A DNA stretch of 64,000 nucleotides from Opisthocomus hoazin (GCF_030867145.1 NC_134433.1:16651896-16715895); one strand, 5' to 3'; numbered from the stretch's first letter, positions 44,101 through 59,100 are shown. Numbers and translations: made by a program. Notes: a model not told the origin generated them from the letters alone.

Positions 44101-47100
44101 TTTCAGCTATTAACAACCACAGATTTTAAGTGCTGTAGAAAATACACATAGCAAAGAGAATTTATTAGGACATGCTGCAGGGGGTGGACTTGTTTCATAG
44201 AATGTATAAAATGAGACAGAAGTGCTGTAGCAGTCTAATTGCTGCTGAGGCTGTGGCTTAAGAAAGCCTTTTTTTGGGATGCAATTAAACACATTTGAAT
44301 TCTCCTGATGGTAGTGGTGTCGTGTATTTGTTGACTTGGGATTGTCATGGTGTGTATGTTGCCTTGTCGAGGCTCTTTCGTGGCCTAATGGAGGACTCGG
44401 GTCTGTAAACGCGGAGGGGAATTACAGATCTCACTCAAAACAGCACCCTGGTAAAGTATTGAGCCTTTGTAGTTGAACACCTCACTGAAAGGGGACCCGA
44501 GTGCTGTCAAAGAACACGATCGTTTGAGCACATGGATTTTCTGCTGCAGATTGTTGAACACAGTTTCTCATTCCATTAGGACAAAATTGAACCACCTTTT
44601 CTGCCACTTTAAGGGGCACATTTTCTGGGAAAGAGATTAAGAGAGTTACTCTTCCACTGCCAGCCCCGTGCCGTGTATGGAGAGCCAAGGCAAACCTGCA
44701 GAAGCAGGAACATCTCCCAGAGCTCAGCTCTACCGTTCTTCTGCAGCTGCATTGTCTTGCCTGGTGCAGGAGTAGGGACCCGTCACAGGATGTCATCGCG
44801 TGCTGTGGCAGGGCTGGCACGGCTTTCTACGCTGCGGACTCGTGGCTTAGTTGCATTATGTTCTTTAGGAGGAGCGGACGTGGGGCAGTGCCCCACCGGT
44901 GCTGTCACGGGAGACTCTCTGTGGCTGGTGCCGCCTTATAAAATTGTGCATTGTGACTTGTTGCTGCATGTTAGGCATTCAGTATGGAGCAGTGTTGTCA
45001 TCTTGCCTTACACAGCTAATGCCGCAGCCAAAGCTAGCGGGGAGGGAGGAAGGAACACACATTCACGTTTCAGCTACTTTGCTAGGCAGCAGGAAAGAGG
45101 AATGCAGAGAACAAACCCGTTGTTGTGGGTCACCTTTTAGAAACTGCAAAGCTGTAGGCAGCACATTCAGCTTCAAAATCAGTCTCCGATTCCAAATCAG
45201 TTCAGGCCATTAATTATCTCAACAGTGACAAGTGATAATTAGCGTCAGTGCTACCAAAGAAGCGAAGGGAGTATTGTCAGTATGAAAATGTGTTTTGGAC
45301 ATCATTACTGTGTGGATGCTTGCTGTGGCAGGACACCCGGCATGGATAAGAGCACGTGTGTTGTGCTGAGAAGGCACAGAGCTGCTCCTTGGCATGATGC
45401 GAATTGCAGCTCCAACCACATGAAACTGTGCAGTGGCTTGGCAGGAAGCACAGCAAATTGGGGTCTACAAAGAAAAGTACCATCCCTTCATGTCAGAACA
45501 CCTTCCCACGGCACGCCTGGGCACGAGATGCCACTGTCCCTCACCGGGCTGGGGTCAGGTAGATCTTCTGGGCAGCAGATGACTCCACGGAAAGGAATGA
45601 CAGCTTTCCGCAAGGTTCAGAGGCCGCCGTGTTGAGCAGCCCCTGCACTTGGAAAGCGATTCTGCTTCAAATAGCCAGCTTGCCATCCTGCCACTAAAAG
45701 GCAGCATTAAGCTCCCTGTTTCTGAGGTGCTGTGCTGGCTTTGCTGTAGGAACAAGCAAGGGGTCTTGGCTGTAAGCAAGCTCCCAGCTGGCTTTGATGC
45801 TCATTTGCTGTAGTTCTGGTTTCTCAGTTTGATGTTGCTTAGCTCTTAGTTGTCTTGTTGTCATTCTGTAGGTGGTAGGAGATAGGATCTCACTGCCAAG
45901 AGACTAGCACAGACTGTGCTATAGCTATATATGGCGCTTCACAGAGAGAATGAAAAGATGGGCCTGTGCCCAAGGATTGCCTGATGATGGTATGGCAGGA
46001 GGTCCCTGGAAAAGCTCTGCCTGCGTTATCTCAAATCCTGCTCCATGCTTCTGGTCTCAGTGGGAATATCTCATGCTGAAACCGCTGTATGTTGTCTTGG
46101 GGTTGTGGCTAGCTTTTCCCACAGAAATCTGGGAGACAAGAATCTTCTTTTTACCATCCTCACTGTGGCTTTCCCAACTAAACGTGAAGCTCTGGTAAGA
46201 AGGAAACTTGTATTGATCAGGTGCCGCTTCTTTTCTGCTGCACTTTGCGTTTTGGGTTTTTTCTTGTTCATTCTTTTGGGGTGTGTAGTCTGCAATGGAT
46301 TTACAGCCTATTCTTTTCAGCCTAGTATGTGGGAGTTTTGGAGAAGCTCCAAAAAAAAGGCTGTTAGGCTTTTGCTAAAGCTCCAGAAGTAAAGATATTT
46401 TTGGTAGCTGACTGTCTAGCCCGAGATACCTGATACAGACCTGGTTGGGGGCTTTTTTAGATCTTGTTTAACATCTGCCTGTGAATTAGGTAGTCCTTAC
46501 AGATGTCTCCTATTTGTAACTCAGAACCGAGATATCCTAAATCATTAGTTAGAGCCACGATTTTCAGAAAATCCCTGATGATGGACTGCCTAAACCGCCG
46601 CAACCCCAGTGGTAGCGAGTGCTAATGTGGTGATGTAGACAGGTAGTATACAGATACGCATTTGTCAGATACATACTGTGTATTCCAGCATCTCTCCCTG
46701 CAGTCTTACACTGGAGAGCTTTCTGTGAGAAGAGTCTGAATTCTGACTGCTTTTACTTTATCTCCTTTTGCAGGAAAAATCAGCCAAGTGGGCAGGAACC
46801 CCTCAAGAGGCAGGGATCAACCACGAGCAAAGCCCCTGTCCTGACACTGCAGGCCATCAAACACATCTGGGTTCGGACAGCATTGATTGAGAAAGTGCTC
46901 GACAAGATTGTGCAGTATATTGTTGATAACTGCAGGTAAGGAAAGAATCGGAAGCAGAGGGATCTGTTGGGCTGCTGTGTGTAGGTATCTGCAACAAGGG
47001 ATTTAATCAGAAGTCTTTTTCAAATTTCTGCAGTGCAAACTTCTGGTAGGAAGAAAACCAGATACACAAACATTTAGAAGACATTGTACTTTGTTTTGAA

Positions 47101-50100
47101 CCATTAACGCTGAAATCGGCTAAACAACTAACTTGCAGTTTATTAAGGGCTTCTTTTGATATTTTCTAAAGTTGCCAGTATTGAACAGTGCTACCATAAA
47201 GAGCAAGGCATTCAGAAGCCTGTGAAGCCCTGATCCTTTCCACTCACTTAGGCAACTTAGGCTTCAGTAGATATTAGGTGCCCAGGTTCTAATGGGGCCT
47301 AGACCACAGTGACTTAGGGGAATAGAAATGTCTTCTAATAGGTCAGGAGTGCTTAATTTACATAGATTAGTTAAAAATAATCCTTTGGAATTGTAGGATG
47401 TCAGGGAAGAAAATGCCCTTTGTATATAAAAGAAGAGGAAATGAGTTTACAACAGGAAGAGTTATGACATAAACCCTCATGGCTGTGAAGAAAAGGGTCT
47501 TTTAATCATGTTTCCTTTTTAGAAAATTCAAGTTTTATGCAAAGTGAAGCTTCCCCTGCAAAACCAGAGAAAAGCATCAACGCTTTACGGATGTAATCCA
47601 CAGGGACTTTCTAAGAGGAAAAGACAAGTCTTCTCTGTTCTATGACATATTCTGTCATCACTTCCTACTGTCGAGCATTAGCTTTGCTTTCCCAAGAGGT
47701 CGTTCTTAACTCTGCCCTTTGTGCCTTCCTACCCTCCTGTAACTGAGAAGAATGAAGGGCCACACTGGGGACAATTTCCCATAAGAAGAGAAATGTAGGA
47801 ACCCTGAAGCTTGATGTATTCCCAGAAAAGTATGTCTGTACCAACTGCCATTGCAATTTGTTTTCAGCGGTGCTCTTGTGATTCTGCACTGGAGGGGCGT
47901 ATTCTTGGCTGTCCAGAGCCCTTGGATCTGAACAAGGAAGAGAGCTAGGGCAGAGGAACTTACTTTCACAGTATTTTCCAAGTTTGCATTACTGTTTTCC
48001 TTGTCATCAGCTTTATTTTTATGATCCATCTTACCACTAAAAAGAAAGTGAGTGGAAGAAAGGTCTTGGTGCTGTTCAGAGAAAACTGTTGCTCTGGAGT
48101 ATCTAATGCCAGTTTGTTTTAAGAACCGTGTGTAGAAGAGACAATGGGAGGGTTGGCTGTGTCCCAGAGACATAGTTAATGAAATAATTTTAGTCCACTG
48201 TATCAATGTGTCTGCTGATACACGGATACAAGGTTTTTTTAATTACTTTTTTCCCACATTAATTCACCTGGAAGCATAACAGGAGAGTTAGGTCTCAATT
48301 GTCGTGTTGTAGATGTTCATCTTACTGCCTTCTCCATCCATTCAAACGAGTTAGGATCAGGTCCTTACCTGCAGGTGTGTGATTCTGAGGACCAGACTTA
48401 GTGAATAAAACGAACCTCTGCATAAGGCTTGTTCTTATGCATTTTTGTGATGTTACTGCTCAAATGCTCCATGTCCAAGTCCTTCAGCTCTTCTGCTCTT
48501 GAGGCGGAGAGGGTGGTTTAGAGTTTGAGCCCCACCTAGTGGAAGAGACAGCAGAGGACAGTGACAGTTCAAGCAATTTGGGTGTTTTGATTTTTTGGCT
48601 ATGTGATTTTATAAATCAGTTTTGCCTGCTGTGATGAAAAGACTTTGGGGTCACTGCAAGAGCTACTATTTGTAGGAGTTCATTGTTCTTGACAGTGTTT
48701 CAAGATCATTCCTCACAGATGGAAGAGATGTTTCAGAATGTGTGGATCTCTTGGTCTCTGTGGAAAACTGACAAAATTGCTTGCAGAGAGTTATTGTTTG
48801 TCTCCATATTGTGTTAGTGCCCAAAGCCCCAAATCAAATATACTGGGTAAACACATTTAGGAAAGGGCAAGCTCCTGCCTCTGAAGAGCTCAGCTCAAAA
48901 ATAGATGAGGCAGAATGAGCATGCTAAGAGGAAGTGACTTGCTTGAGATTACACAGCTGATCAGGGGCACAGTATGGATCCAAAGTAGGGGTGGTGGTCA
49001 TCTTGTTAACTATAGATTGTTATATGTATATATTATATATATATAAAAGTCTACAGTGTAGCTTTACTGAGCTGGTTGTTCTAGGCTCCTTTTATGCTCC
49101 ATGGAGGTATAGTCAGTGTTGTTGATATAGTTTAGGAAATGATCTAATTCTAAAGCAGATGTCTAAAATAGGCCAAATAAATTTCCCCATAGTTTTCTTA
49201 CGATATATTTTAATTATCTTTGAAAATAGTTCAGGACACACCATGTTGTAAAAGCCTTCTTTACCTGTAAACCCAACACAGCATTTCTTCTTTACAAGAT
49301 TATCAGGTGAGCCAGTCAAGCTCCATTACAGCTTTTAGAGGAGATGGATGCATTGATGATTTCTAGGTAATCCCTGCAACTGCTTTTCCTCTGTCTGTCA
49401 AATGCAGGAAATATACGGGGTCTGGATCCCTTTGGTCCGATCTCTGGCTGTGTAGATACACAGTTTTCTTATTGACCCATTGTGTGGGAGAGTGCATTTG
49501 ATAATCATAGCAAAATTGTGTTGCTGGAATGTCTGTGTTACAGCTGTAGCTAAAACCAAGCTTTGAAAATGTGCTCTGCTTCAGTATGTTCACAGTATTC
49601 CAGATTTACAGCCTAGATCCCATTTTCAGCCTCGGTAAAATTCTTAGAACTCTAAACTCTTCCCTTTTACATAGGTAATTTAATTGTCTGAATTTGCTCT
49701 TGAAATGAACGTTTGGCCCCAGTTTTTACTGAGTAGAAGTCTGACCTGGAACATGACTTCAGTGGTCATGCTTCCCCCTGCACACGCAGTTGACTTCCAC
49801 TGCACTGCTGGGGGGCCCCAGCAGACGCTGAAGGAATTGTCGGGTTAGTGGCAGCGTGTCTAGCTTCTCTGCCCTTACCTCTTCCTCTTCCTTTGGCGTG
49901 CTTTCTGATTAGCAGGAGCGTGTTAGATTGAAAGTCAATGGACTCATGTTAATGGGAGGCATACGAGCTTTTAAAAATAACAGCCACTGTTTTTAACTGG
50001 ACTCTGATCTTTTATTCCTAGTAAATATTATGAAAAAGAAGCTTTACTGGCAGATCCTGTTTGTGGCCCAATCCTGGCTTCTCTCCTAGGTAAGTTCTTG

Positions 50101-53100
50101 CCAAATTACTTCTTATTCTAAAGAAAATCAGTTGTTTCTTAAAACATTTTGTATTGTGGTAGTGTTACAAAAGGTGATGTTTCTCTCTAGCCTGTAGTTT
50201 TACTATTTATAATAGAGCAACATAGAAGATGTTTTGTTGCTTACGAGACCAGTCATTTGTTTTTATTATTAATTATTGGTTGGATCAGAGAACAGAATGG
50301 GAATGGCTTTTTACTGAATGCTTGCTGGCACATTGTAACTAGTAATGCTGCTATGTCAGGGTATTGTGTCCTGCAGGAATATTTTTATACAGCCCTAGGT
50401 AGTAGGACCCAATACGTTATTATGTATATTGTCTATGTTATGGGCTGATCCTGCAGGATCGTTAGGTGATCATTAATACCACTTGGCTTGAGAAGAAAAT
50501 CTCACTTTCAGTACTTGGCCAGCAGGATAAGACTAGGTATGTTTCCGAACAGACTCAGAAGGTTTCTCTCTTGGGCTGTTTCCTCAGTTGGACCGTGTGC
50601 TCTGGAGTACACCAAGCTAAAAACAGCTGATCACTACTGGACAGACCCTTCAGCCGATGAGCTGGTTCAGCGACACCGGATCCATGGAGTGCACGGCCGC
50701 CAAGACTCTCCTTCGAAGCGCCCAGCCCTGGGAGTAGGTATTTACTGTGTAGCTATTTCTGAGTTAAGGCACAAGTTGGTGATAAAAACAACCCCAGAAG
50801 GGAGAGATCTGAATCTAGAACAACCTCTATTTTCTCTTCTGTAATGGAGCGTTTATCACAGATTAGAAGTCCATTTGGGCCCAAGTGTCCTCTTTGTCTG
50901 TATGTAGAAAAGTTTGAGATCCAGGACTAAAGTCTGAGCCCAGGTCATTTCTCTGCAAGGTCTCCTGGCTCCAGAAGAAGTTCCACTCTACAGAGATGGG
51001 TCTATACGAACTGTTCCTGTTTTACTGGCCTGCTGGTACAGTCAGTCCCGTCCTACCTGATCTGCCTTGACTGTGTTTGTGTGTGCACTAGATCCGGAAA
51101 CGGCATTCAAGCGGGAGCACGTCAGACGATCGCTTTGCTGCTTCGGCAAGAGAGTACGTGGAGTCTTTGCACCAGAATTCCCGAACACACCTCTTGTATG
51201 GGAAAAACAATGTCTTGGTCCAGCCGGTGAGTACGTGGAGTTTTGGGCCAGTACACGCAGCTGCTGCCTGGCTGTGACTTGAGGGGTCAGCAGTGTTGGT
51301 AAGAATATAAGCTAGGCTGGTCAAGTGCTTGCTTCATGTCCTGTCCTCGGGACAGTGCTGCCTTCCCACTTGACTCTGTTATGCTGAGGTAGGGTAAGCG
51401 AGTGCTTTCACTGCCTGACCAGTGGGAACTGTGAAGTGGGCATATAGGTAGCAACAGACAGACTGGATTGTATTTCATAAACCCAGTGACTGTACTGTGT
51501 TTTTTCCCTTCTTTCTAATAGCAATATCAAATACCAGTACTTTTGGTATGAATGTTTCTCTCAGCAGTTGCTAGATAATGCACTGCTCTGGAACTTGTGG
51601 GGCATAGGAAGACTGGAACAGGACAATTATAGCTGTGCACTGGAGTCACTTGGATTGTCTGTCTGTTGCTTCTGTGGACAGAAAGACGACTTGGAGGCAA
51701 TTCCTGGGTATCTCTCCCTCCATCAGTCAGCAGATAGTTTGACATTAAAATGGACTCCAAATCAGCTGATGAATGGAACCCTTGGAGATTCAGAGCTGGA
51801 GAAAAGGTAATCATTGCGTTCAGGAAAAGATCAGAAGCATTCGCAGTGTTTATTTCTTGTATACTTGGCAATATGACCTAAGTGTAACACGGCTGATTTA
51901 ACTGACAGGCTTCTGAATAGGGCGTAAGTTGAGGTGTCAGGCAGCTTGGGTTCGGTTCCTGTTTTGCCACAGATGAAGCAACTTTCCAAAAGTCCTCTAA
52001 TGCACTTGGATATAAGGCCTTTTCAAAAGGAAAACAAAAGCCCACTTTGCCACGAGTTCGGGAGCAAAGGCTCAACGCCACCTTCTGTCATTACAATTCT
52101 AGTACCTTCAGAGGGTCACAGATCACTTGGCAAGCATGGCTAATTTCAGTCTCAAAAGAGACCTGGTATGTCATTATCTTTTGTTAGATCAGTCATTAAT
52201 CTAATTTGGCATTCTCCTTCACTGGAAAGACAGGTAAAGTCTTGAACCAGGCAGGTATGTCTCCTCAGGGAATGGTTCCTTCAGCCCCGGAACAGTGCTC
52301 TCAAATGCTTAATCCACATCATTCTTTTTCTAAAACGTTGTGTATTTTTTCATAGAACATTAATGAAGCCCTCTACCCTTGCTTTTATTGCTAAACTCTG
52401 TCAAGGCTGTTCTCACAACCTCTCTCAGAGCTGTTTCCAGTGTTTCATCTGCAAGCGTGAGCCCCAATGGATTTATGTGCTGCTGCCCACAAATGCGAGA
52501 CAGAACCGAACCTGGCTGTCCTGAAACCCAGCCCCAAGGCCATCATGAAGGCTGTGCCCTAGGCATTGTAATCTTAGCCAAAGCGTTGTTGTAACCTCGT
52601 ATGGGGCGCTGGGGGGAAAGGGGAGGTGAAGAAGGAAAGGGAGGTTATGGAAAGGCTGGTGCCAGATGTATCCGCTGTGGAGAACTAGTTCCTTTGCCTT
52701 TTACTTGACTATTAATTTATCTTAATTGACCAAATTTAGTAAGCAGTTATTAACTTAGCAGAGTCTTTTTATTGGGTGTTTGGATCCGCAAGCACTCCTG
52801 AATATGGAAAAAAAAATGTTGCCTGCACTTTTTCCTTCCCTATTAGTGTTTACTGGGACTACGCGTTAATAGTGCCACTCAGCCAGATCGTCTGCATTCA
52901 CTGCCATCAGCAACGTAAGCATAAACCTTCTTCGCGCGGGGGTGCTCCCAAGGCCCCTTTCTGCCAGGTGAATGTTAATGCTGCCTCCATTTTATATGGT
53001 GCCCCTTAGGGGTTTATTGCAAAAGGAGGCAGCCCATTGTTCTTCTTCAGATGCCTTCAGTGAAAGGCCTGGTAAGAACTCCTCTGCCGAACACCGCTCC

Positions 53101-56100
53101 AGTTGTCAGTTGCTTTCTATGTTCTCAGTTTTTGCTGTGTGCTTTGTTTTTCCTGAGTCATCTGTGCAGAACAGCACTTCTGGGAAACGGTCAGCAGCAG
53201 GTATTAAACATAGAAGCTTTGGCTCTATTAAGCATGATCCTTCATTATAAAAAAAGGAGAAGGGGGAGAAAAAGCAGGTCTGTCAGCCACGTCTGCAGTG
53301 GGATCATCAGCCTGTAGAAAGGGAGTGAGTGTAACCAGAGCCACCCTGTTGCCCTCCGACCATTGAGTTCTCACTAGCCCATTCTGCTCAATACAGGGAG
53401 AGGAATCTGCAACAACACGTCTCTCCCACTGCTTTCCTTACCACAAGTCTTAAGTTAAAATCCCAGAGCAATGACAAGGAACAGTTAGGAATTGTGTCTG
53501 GAGTCAGATTTGAGTCACAGTTGGACTAAAGGACCTTTTGAACTAAGAGCCTGCTTTAGAAGACAGTTTGTGTGTATTGATTTAAAATACGTAAGCAGGA
53601 GAGCCACTTGAATGATAGCTTTTCCTCCCTCAGTGTCATTAAGACTTCTAACTAGTTATGGACACATGGGGACGAATGTTAACGAGAATCCTGCCTGGTA
53701 GAGGATGACAGTTGCAGCGTTAGTTCAGGTCCGTGTGCCCCCCTTGGATCAGCGTTCCCAGGACACATTGCGCCTGTCCAGCGTTTCACTGGCTGGTCAG
53801 ATGCATCACCACTCCGCTTTGAGGCCGTTCCTTAGGAAAAGGGGAATTAAATGACAGACGTGAAACGTGATGGCCTTTGCTGTTCTTCACTGAGAAAGCT
53901 TTTCAGTAACAGGTGCCAGGCAGATACACAACACGGTTTCTGTTGTTTGCACAAGATGACAGACCCTTGGCGGTCCTGCCACAGCCCCCACCTACCAGAC
54001 TGGCACTTGCACAGCCAGGTTGTGGAACACATCCTGCGCTTAGAGATCCCCCTTTACCCGGGTGGCTCCAGATGCCTCATTCATTCAGTTTTGGAAAAGG
54101 AAATTAAGGACCTAATTCACTTACAGTCTTATGGAAATTGTACAAGATGCAGATTATTATGCTTAAAAGAGTATCCAGAGCCCAGGGTGGTTTTTCATAT
54201 TTGTGCTACATTTCTAGTGACAGTGAAGATAGATGAGAAATACTGACAACAGGGAATGTGATTTGCTAATTCTCACAAGAATAAAGCTGACAGCCTCTGG
54301 TTGTATCCATTAGGTTGTTTTTCATTCTAAATTGCCTGTCCTTTGTCGAGCTACGTCATACACCAGAGACTTAGTTTAGTTATTCCTTTGTTATTTGTTA
54401 TATTAGCGTTCAGAATCACTTTAAATGTTTCTGCATGTCGTGGCTTAGCCAAACCCAGGACACTGCATGAGGCTCGTCACAGTTTGCTCATATCTTGAGC
54501 TTCTGTAGGACTAAAGGACTGAGATCATCCCTAGGTTGCACTGTGACTTAGAGGTTTATTTATCTATTTAGAGATGATCATAGAGAAAATTTACTTGGAA
54601 GGTAAGAGCAACAAGTAGAGGTTCTAGTGTAACACTGTGGACTTCCCTTGTCCTCCTTTGCAGCAGAAAGCAGATGGACATTAGTCTTGGTGAGTCAGGA
54701 TGGAACTCAGAGACCTCCGCTGCACTTCCCCCAAGGAGGTCACCTCCTCGCATTTCTTTCCTGTCTGGAAAATGGTCTTCTGCCTCGTGGTCAGCTGGAG
54801 CCGCCACTTTGGTCCCAACAGGGCAAGGTACTGCCTTTTCTGATGAGCTGTTTGTGGTGGGGCTGATCTTAGTGTCTTTGTGCAGCAGCATCCTGCTCCA
54901 CAGGGTCTGGACATTGCTATAAAGCAGCTGGAAATCAAAGTGGGAGGCAAAGTAACGTCATTTAGTTCAATTTGATTCTTACACAGGTAGTCTGTAAAAA
55001 TGGTTCATACCTTCTTTGCCCCATTGAGCAATAAACTAGAATCTGCTCTTGTATCAAAATATGAACCCAAATGATAGGGTCTGGGATTCAAATGGACTGG
55101 GACATACTTGCTGTCAGAGGCTTGGGTTATTAAAGAAGCCAGTGCCCAACTCCCGTGGATTACAAGAAAACACTGTCTGTGGTTTAAGTACGCAGAAAAG
55201 TTAAGGTCCCCTACACCACCTGCTGTGTATGATTATACTGTTTTCTCCCTCACCCCCTCCCAACATTGAAAGTTTAGTTTTAAGATTTAAGATGCCAGAT
55301 GTCTAAAGTACTTAATTGGTTGTGCGCTTAGTCATTCGTAGCTGAATGTGTGGAATCATTATTTTGTCTAGGGTAAAGTATTTCCAAAGCTTCGAAAACG
55401 GAACAGCAACAAATCAGTGGACCTAGAGGAAATGCCAGCTGAAGACACTTCTACAGACTATGTGTTCAGAATTATCTATCCAGGACACAAGCATGAAAAC
55501 AGTGAGTGCCTTTGTTCTGCTTTGTTTAAAAAAACAAACAAACAAATAAAACCCGCAAAACCAGCTAAGAAAACATTGAAGTAATATCCTGGGAAGTAAC
55601 TGAAGGTAACTGATAAGCCAGGTTCTTGGGGACGGGGGTGGAAACTGTCACAAAATTTCATTGTGTGATAATTGCGATCAACAGGTACAGCTTACTGTAG
55701 GTTTCCTTAATGCAATGAAACTTGTTGTCTTAGTGGAAATGTAGTTGAGGTAGGGAATCTTATTTATATTTACTCTGTGTTTTACAGAGGAAGTTTTCAA
55801 AATACTCCCCTGGGCTTGCAAACTGAGACTAAAAGCAAAAAGATCGCTTGACTAGCCAAGAGCAATTTTCCTCCCGAAGTGAGGATATTTTTATTGGCCA
55901 CATTGCTTGCTCATAATGTTGTTATTAGAAAAAAAACATAACCTCAGCTCTTAAAGTACCCCAAGAACTCCCTGGGCTAAGTTTTTCTGGCTTGGAAGCA
56001 AGAACTTAACAACATTAATAAAGCCTCTTCCAAGGAAACGAAATGAATTCCTGAGCACCAAACCACCTCATGTCATCAGTGAATACAAGTTCCGTACATG

Positions 56101-59100
56101 CAAGAAGGCATTTGAGCTAGTTCCCAAACAACATGCTCAGTTTTATTCCCATTGGCAAAGAAGCAAGAGTTTCCCAGGAAGGTCAGACCCTAAAGCTTAC
56201 AGGGGATTTGATTTGGGACTTACTACAGCTGATAAAGCAGAAATCTCAGCTGAACCCTCCTTACCCCAGGGGACTGAACCACAGTGGTGGCCATGCTTTA
56301 TTAGGGCTTCCGGATTTGCACAGGTAAGTTCATGCACACACCAGCAAAAGCATGTTCTGCCTTTGCCTGAGTCAAGGGGACTGCAGATTCCGTGGGCACA
56401 TTCAGCACAGAGCTGCCTGCTGGGTGCGAGGCAGAGCGAGCTGGCTCCTGCCTCGGGCGTCCTGAGCAGGAGGAGGCTGTTCCGCGGGTGTTCGCAGTGC
56501 CGGACGGAGCTGGGGAGCGGCCTGTTTGCTGTCCAGCCACATCTGGCACAGGTTTCAGAGTGGAAGAGAGGCCACAGCGCTGGCAGGGGCATGGTGAAGG
56601 GCAGAAGCTAGTTGAAACCTGGAGTTCCCGTGGAGTTCTGCTAAAAAGCATACTCGCCTACTGCAGGCTGGCGTTGGGAGCTTTCTCCATTGCCGTGATG
56701 TGACGTGTGTGCTCTGGGAACACAGCCTGTGCACAGTCAAAAGCTGGCCTGTGTTTGGTGGAGCATGCTTTTTCCTAAGCAGCTCGTTTTTCACACCCAT
56801 TTACAGGAGCTTGTGCCTTCGAGAAGAGGGCAGGATTCAAATCCTTTGTTTTTGCTGAACATGTCCTTTTGAGCTTTCCCGCAGAATCGAGTTCTCTCTT
56901 CTTATGCTCCTCTTTCACTATTTTCTTTGAGCAGTAACTATTAACTACCACCACTTAGCTGCCAGCCGCTCTGCCTCTGTTGACGATGATGAGGAGGAGG
57001 AAGATAAGCTACACGCAATGCTATCAATGATCTGCTCTCGGAACCTCACAGCTCCTAATAGGATGAAAGGTTTTTATCCTCCTCCCCCTATCCCAGAGCT
57101 CTGTTGCAGCTCGTCCCACTGATACAACAGTGTTGGCATTATTACGGGGAGAAGCATTTCACTCGCACTATGAGGTCTGGAGCCAACTGTGCAGAGAGGC
57201 TGGGAATACGCTCAGAACCTATGGGAAGTGGCAACAACCGCATCTTCCCTCTCCTTGGAGCGTGTGTGCTGCTGAACAGACCAACCTCTCCTTCCAGAGG
57301 CTTCTTCATAAAAGCTGGACACTAGAGCATGTTCTCACAAGAGAAGGAGGGAGTAGAACAGGTCTTTGTATTCTCCCTCCTTGAGTTAGTGTACAGCGTA
57401 ACAGACCGGGCAGGGCAGCCGTGTGTAGGAGGGCCCCGAGGTGAACCATTGCAGCAATAGCAGTGAGGTGCTGGGCAGCGTCAGGAATGGAGCGTGCCTG
57501 TCTAGACAGACTAGGGCAGAAGTGTACTGAGTTACAGTCTGAGCCCAGGGATGGTGCACATATGCATGCTCCTGCACTTTGGATACCTCTGGAAGGTAGC
57601 AGAAGCGTGCCGGGAAGACTGTACAGAGATGCAGTACCTTTCTGTGGTCAGGTGCTTTCATTCCACGTCTTGCATTCATAGGCTAGATGGGTTTCAGATG
57701 ATCAGCTGCAAGACCCTCCACCCTCCAAAAATCTGTCATCTAATTATTTTCCTAAAACAATTCATAACGTATGTATTAAGTTGGTATTCTGCAGCAGTGT
57801 ATGTTTTACAAGCATTCAGGATCTAGTAGTGTAGTTCTGGAGACTGAGAAGTCATTGCTTCCTCAAAGGAGGAATCACAAAGGAGGAATCACAGAATCAT
57901 TTAGGTTGGAAGGGACCTTAAAGACCATCTTGTTCCAAGTCCCCTGCCATGGGCAGGGACACCTTCCACCAGCCCAGGGTGCTCAAAGCCCCATCCAGCC
58001 TGGCCTTGAACACTGTCAGGGAGGGGGTGTGAACAGTGTACAAAATAATCGCTTCCCCAGGCCAAACCCCTCCCGCACAGCGTGGATTCCAAGGCTTGCA
58101 GTTGTGCAGAAGACAGGCAGGTGTTGTCAAGGCCTCTCCACTCGTCCTTGTGAAATCTCTTCCCCCTCCAGGCTTACCAGTGACCGCACAGCTTCCAGTA
58201 CCGCCAGACTTCTGCCCTTGATACCTCTTGAGTGCATGTGCCAAATCTGGCATGCTCATTTTATAATCAAAGCCACGGCTTCCGCCTCTTCCTAATGACC
58301 AGAGTGTATCAGGAAGAACAGAATCTTCTCTGTTACCAGGCTGTAAAGCAGCTGTCAAAAGTTTGACATCCGTAGAGGAAGGAGGAAGGAGAGCAACTGC
58401 TTGCAAGTTTGGCTCTTGTCTATATTTTTCATTCGTTGGGTTATCATGAACCTGCTTTTTCTGGTATTTCTATTTCCTAAGAAAAACACAGTGTATCTTG
58501 ACTCCAGATAAGACACTCATACCTTTAAGCAGTGGAGCAACGAGTTCAGTCCCAAATGGATGTTAGCCCGGGTGGGACTGGCTGTAGGAGACAATAATTG
58601 CCCTGCATGTCTGTATAGTGCCTAAGTTCTGTTTAGACAGGATGTGAACGTATGTTCAGGGAGATCCTCCTCAGTTCTTGCAGACTGCCCACACGCTTAT
58701 CCCAAGGTAGTAGCCTCTAGAAACTGGTAAAGCCCAGCCCAAGTAAATAAAGAGTTCTTGGAAGGCATGGATAGACAGAAACACCAAAATACAGTGTTTC
58801 CCTTGAACGAGATACTGTTTAAGGAAGTTTCTCTGTGTCTTAACTGATCATGGCTGGGTGTGGGCGATAAGGGGAAGGAAGACGGTCTAACAGTGGCACA
58901 GTACACATGTTAAGAGGCTAACGCTGTGATCTGAAGCGTAAGAAACACGGTGTAGTCTTCAGTCAGGTGATGGAAATTTTAAGTTACCCCACTAGAACAG
59001 CCGTCAGATATCTGCTTTTGCTTATTTAGTCTTGTAAGTAATGGTATAGGTAGGAATACGTCTGCTGTTGGAGTAGTGATTCTTGCTGAACTAGACTGGA

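Larger units (their letters stand above)
46936..50021 (+). other. SGSM2 intron 4 (3.1 kb)
   Basis: Contains a MIR-like remnant at 48,901-48,990 and an AT dinucleotide-rich patch at about 49,021-49,046. No gene was recognised. Confidence 0.8.
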
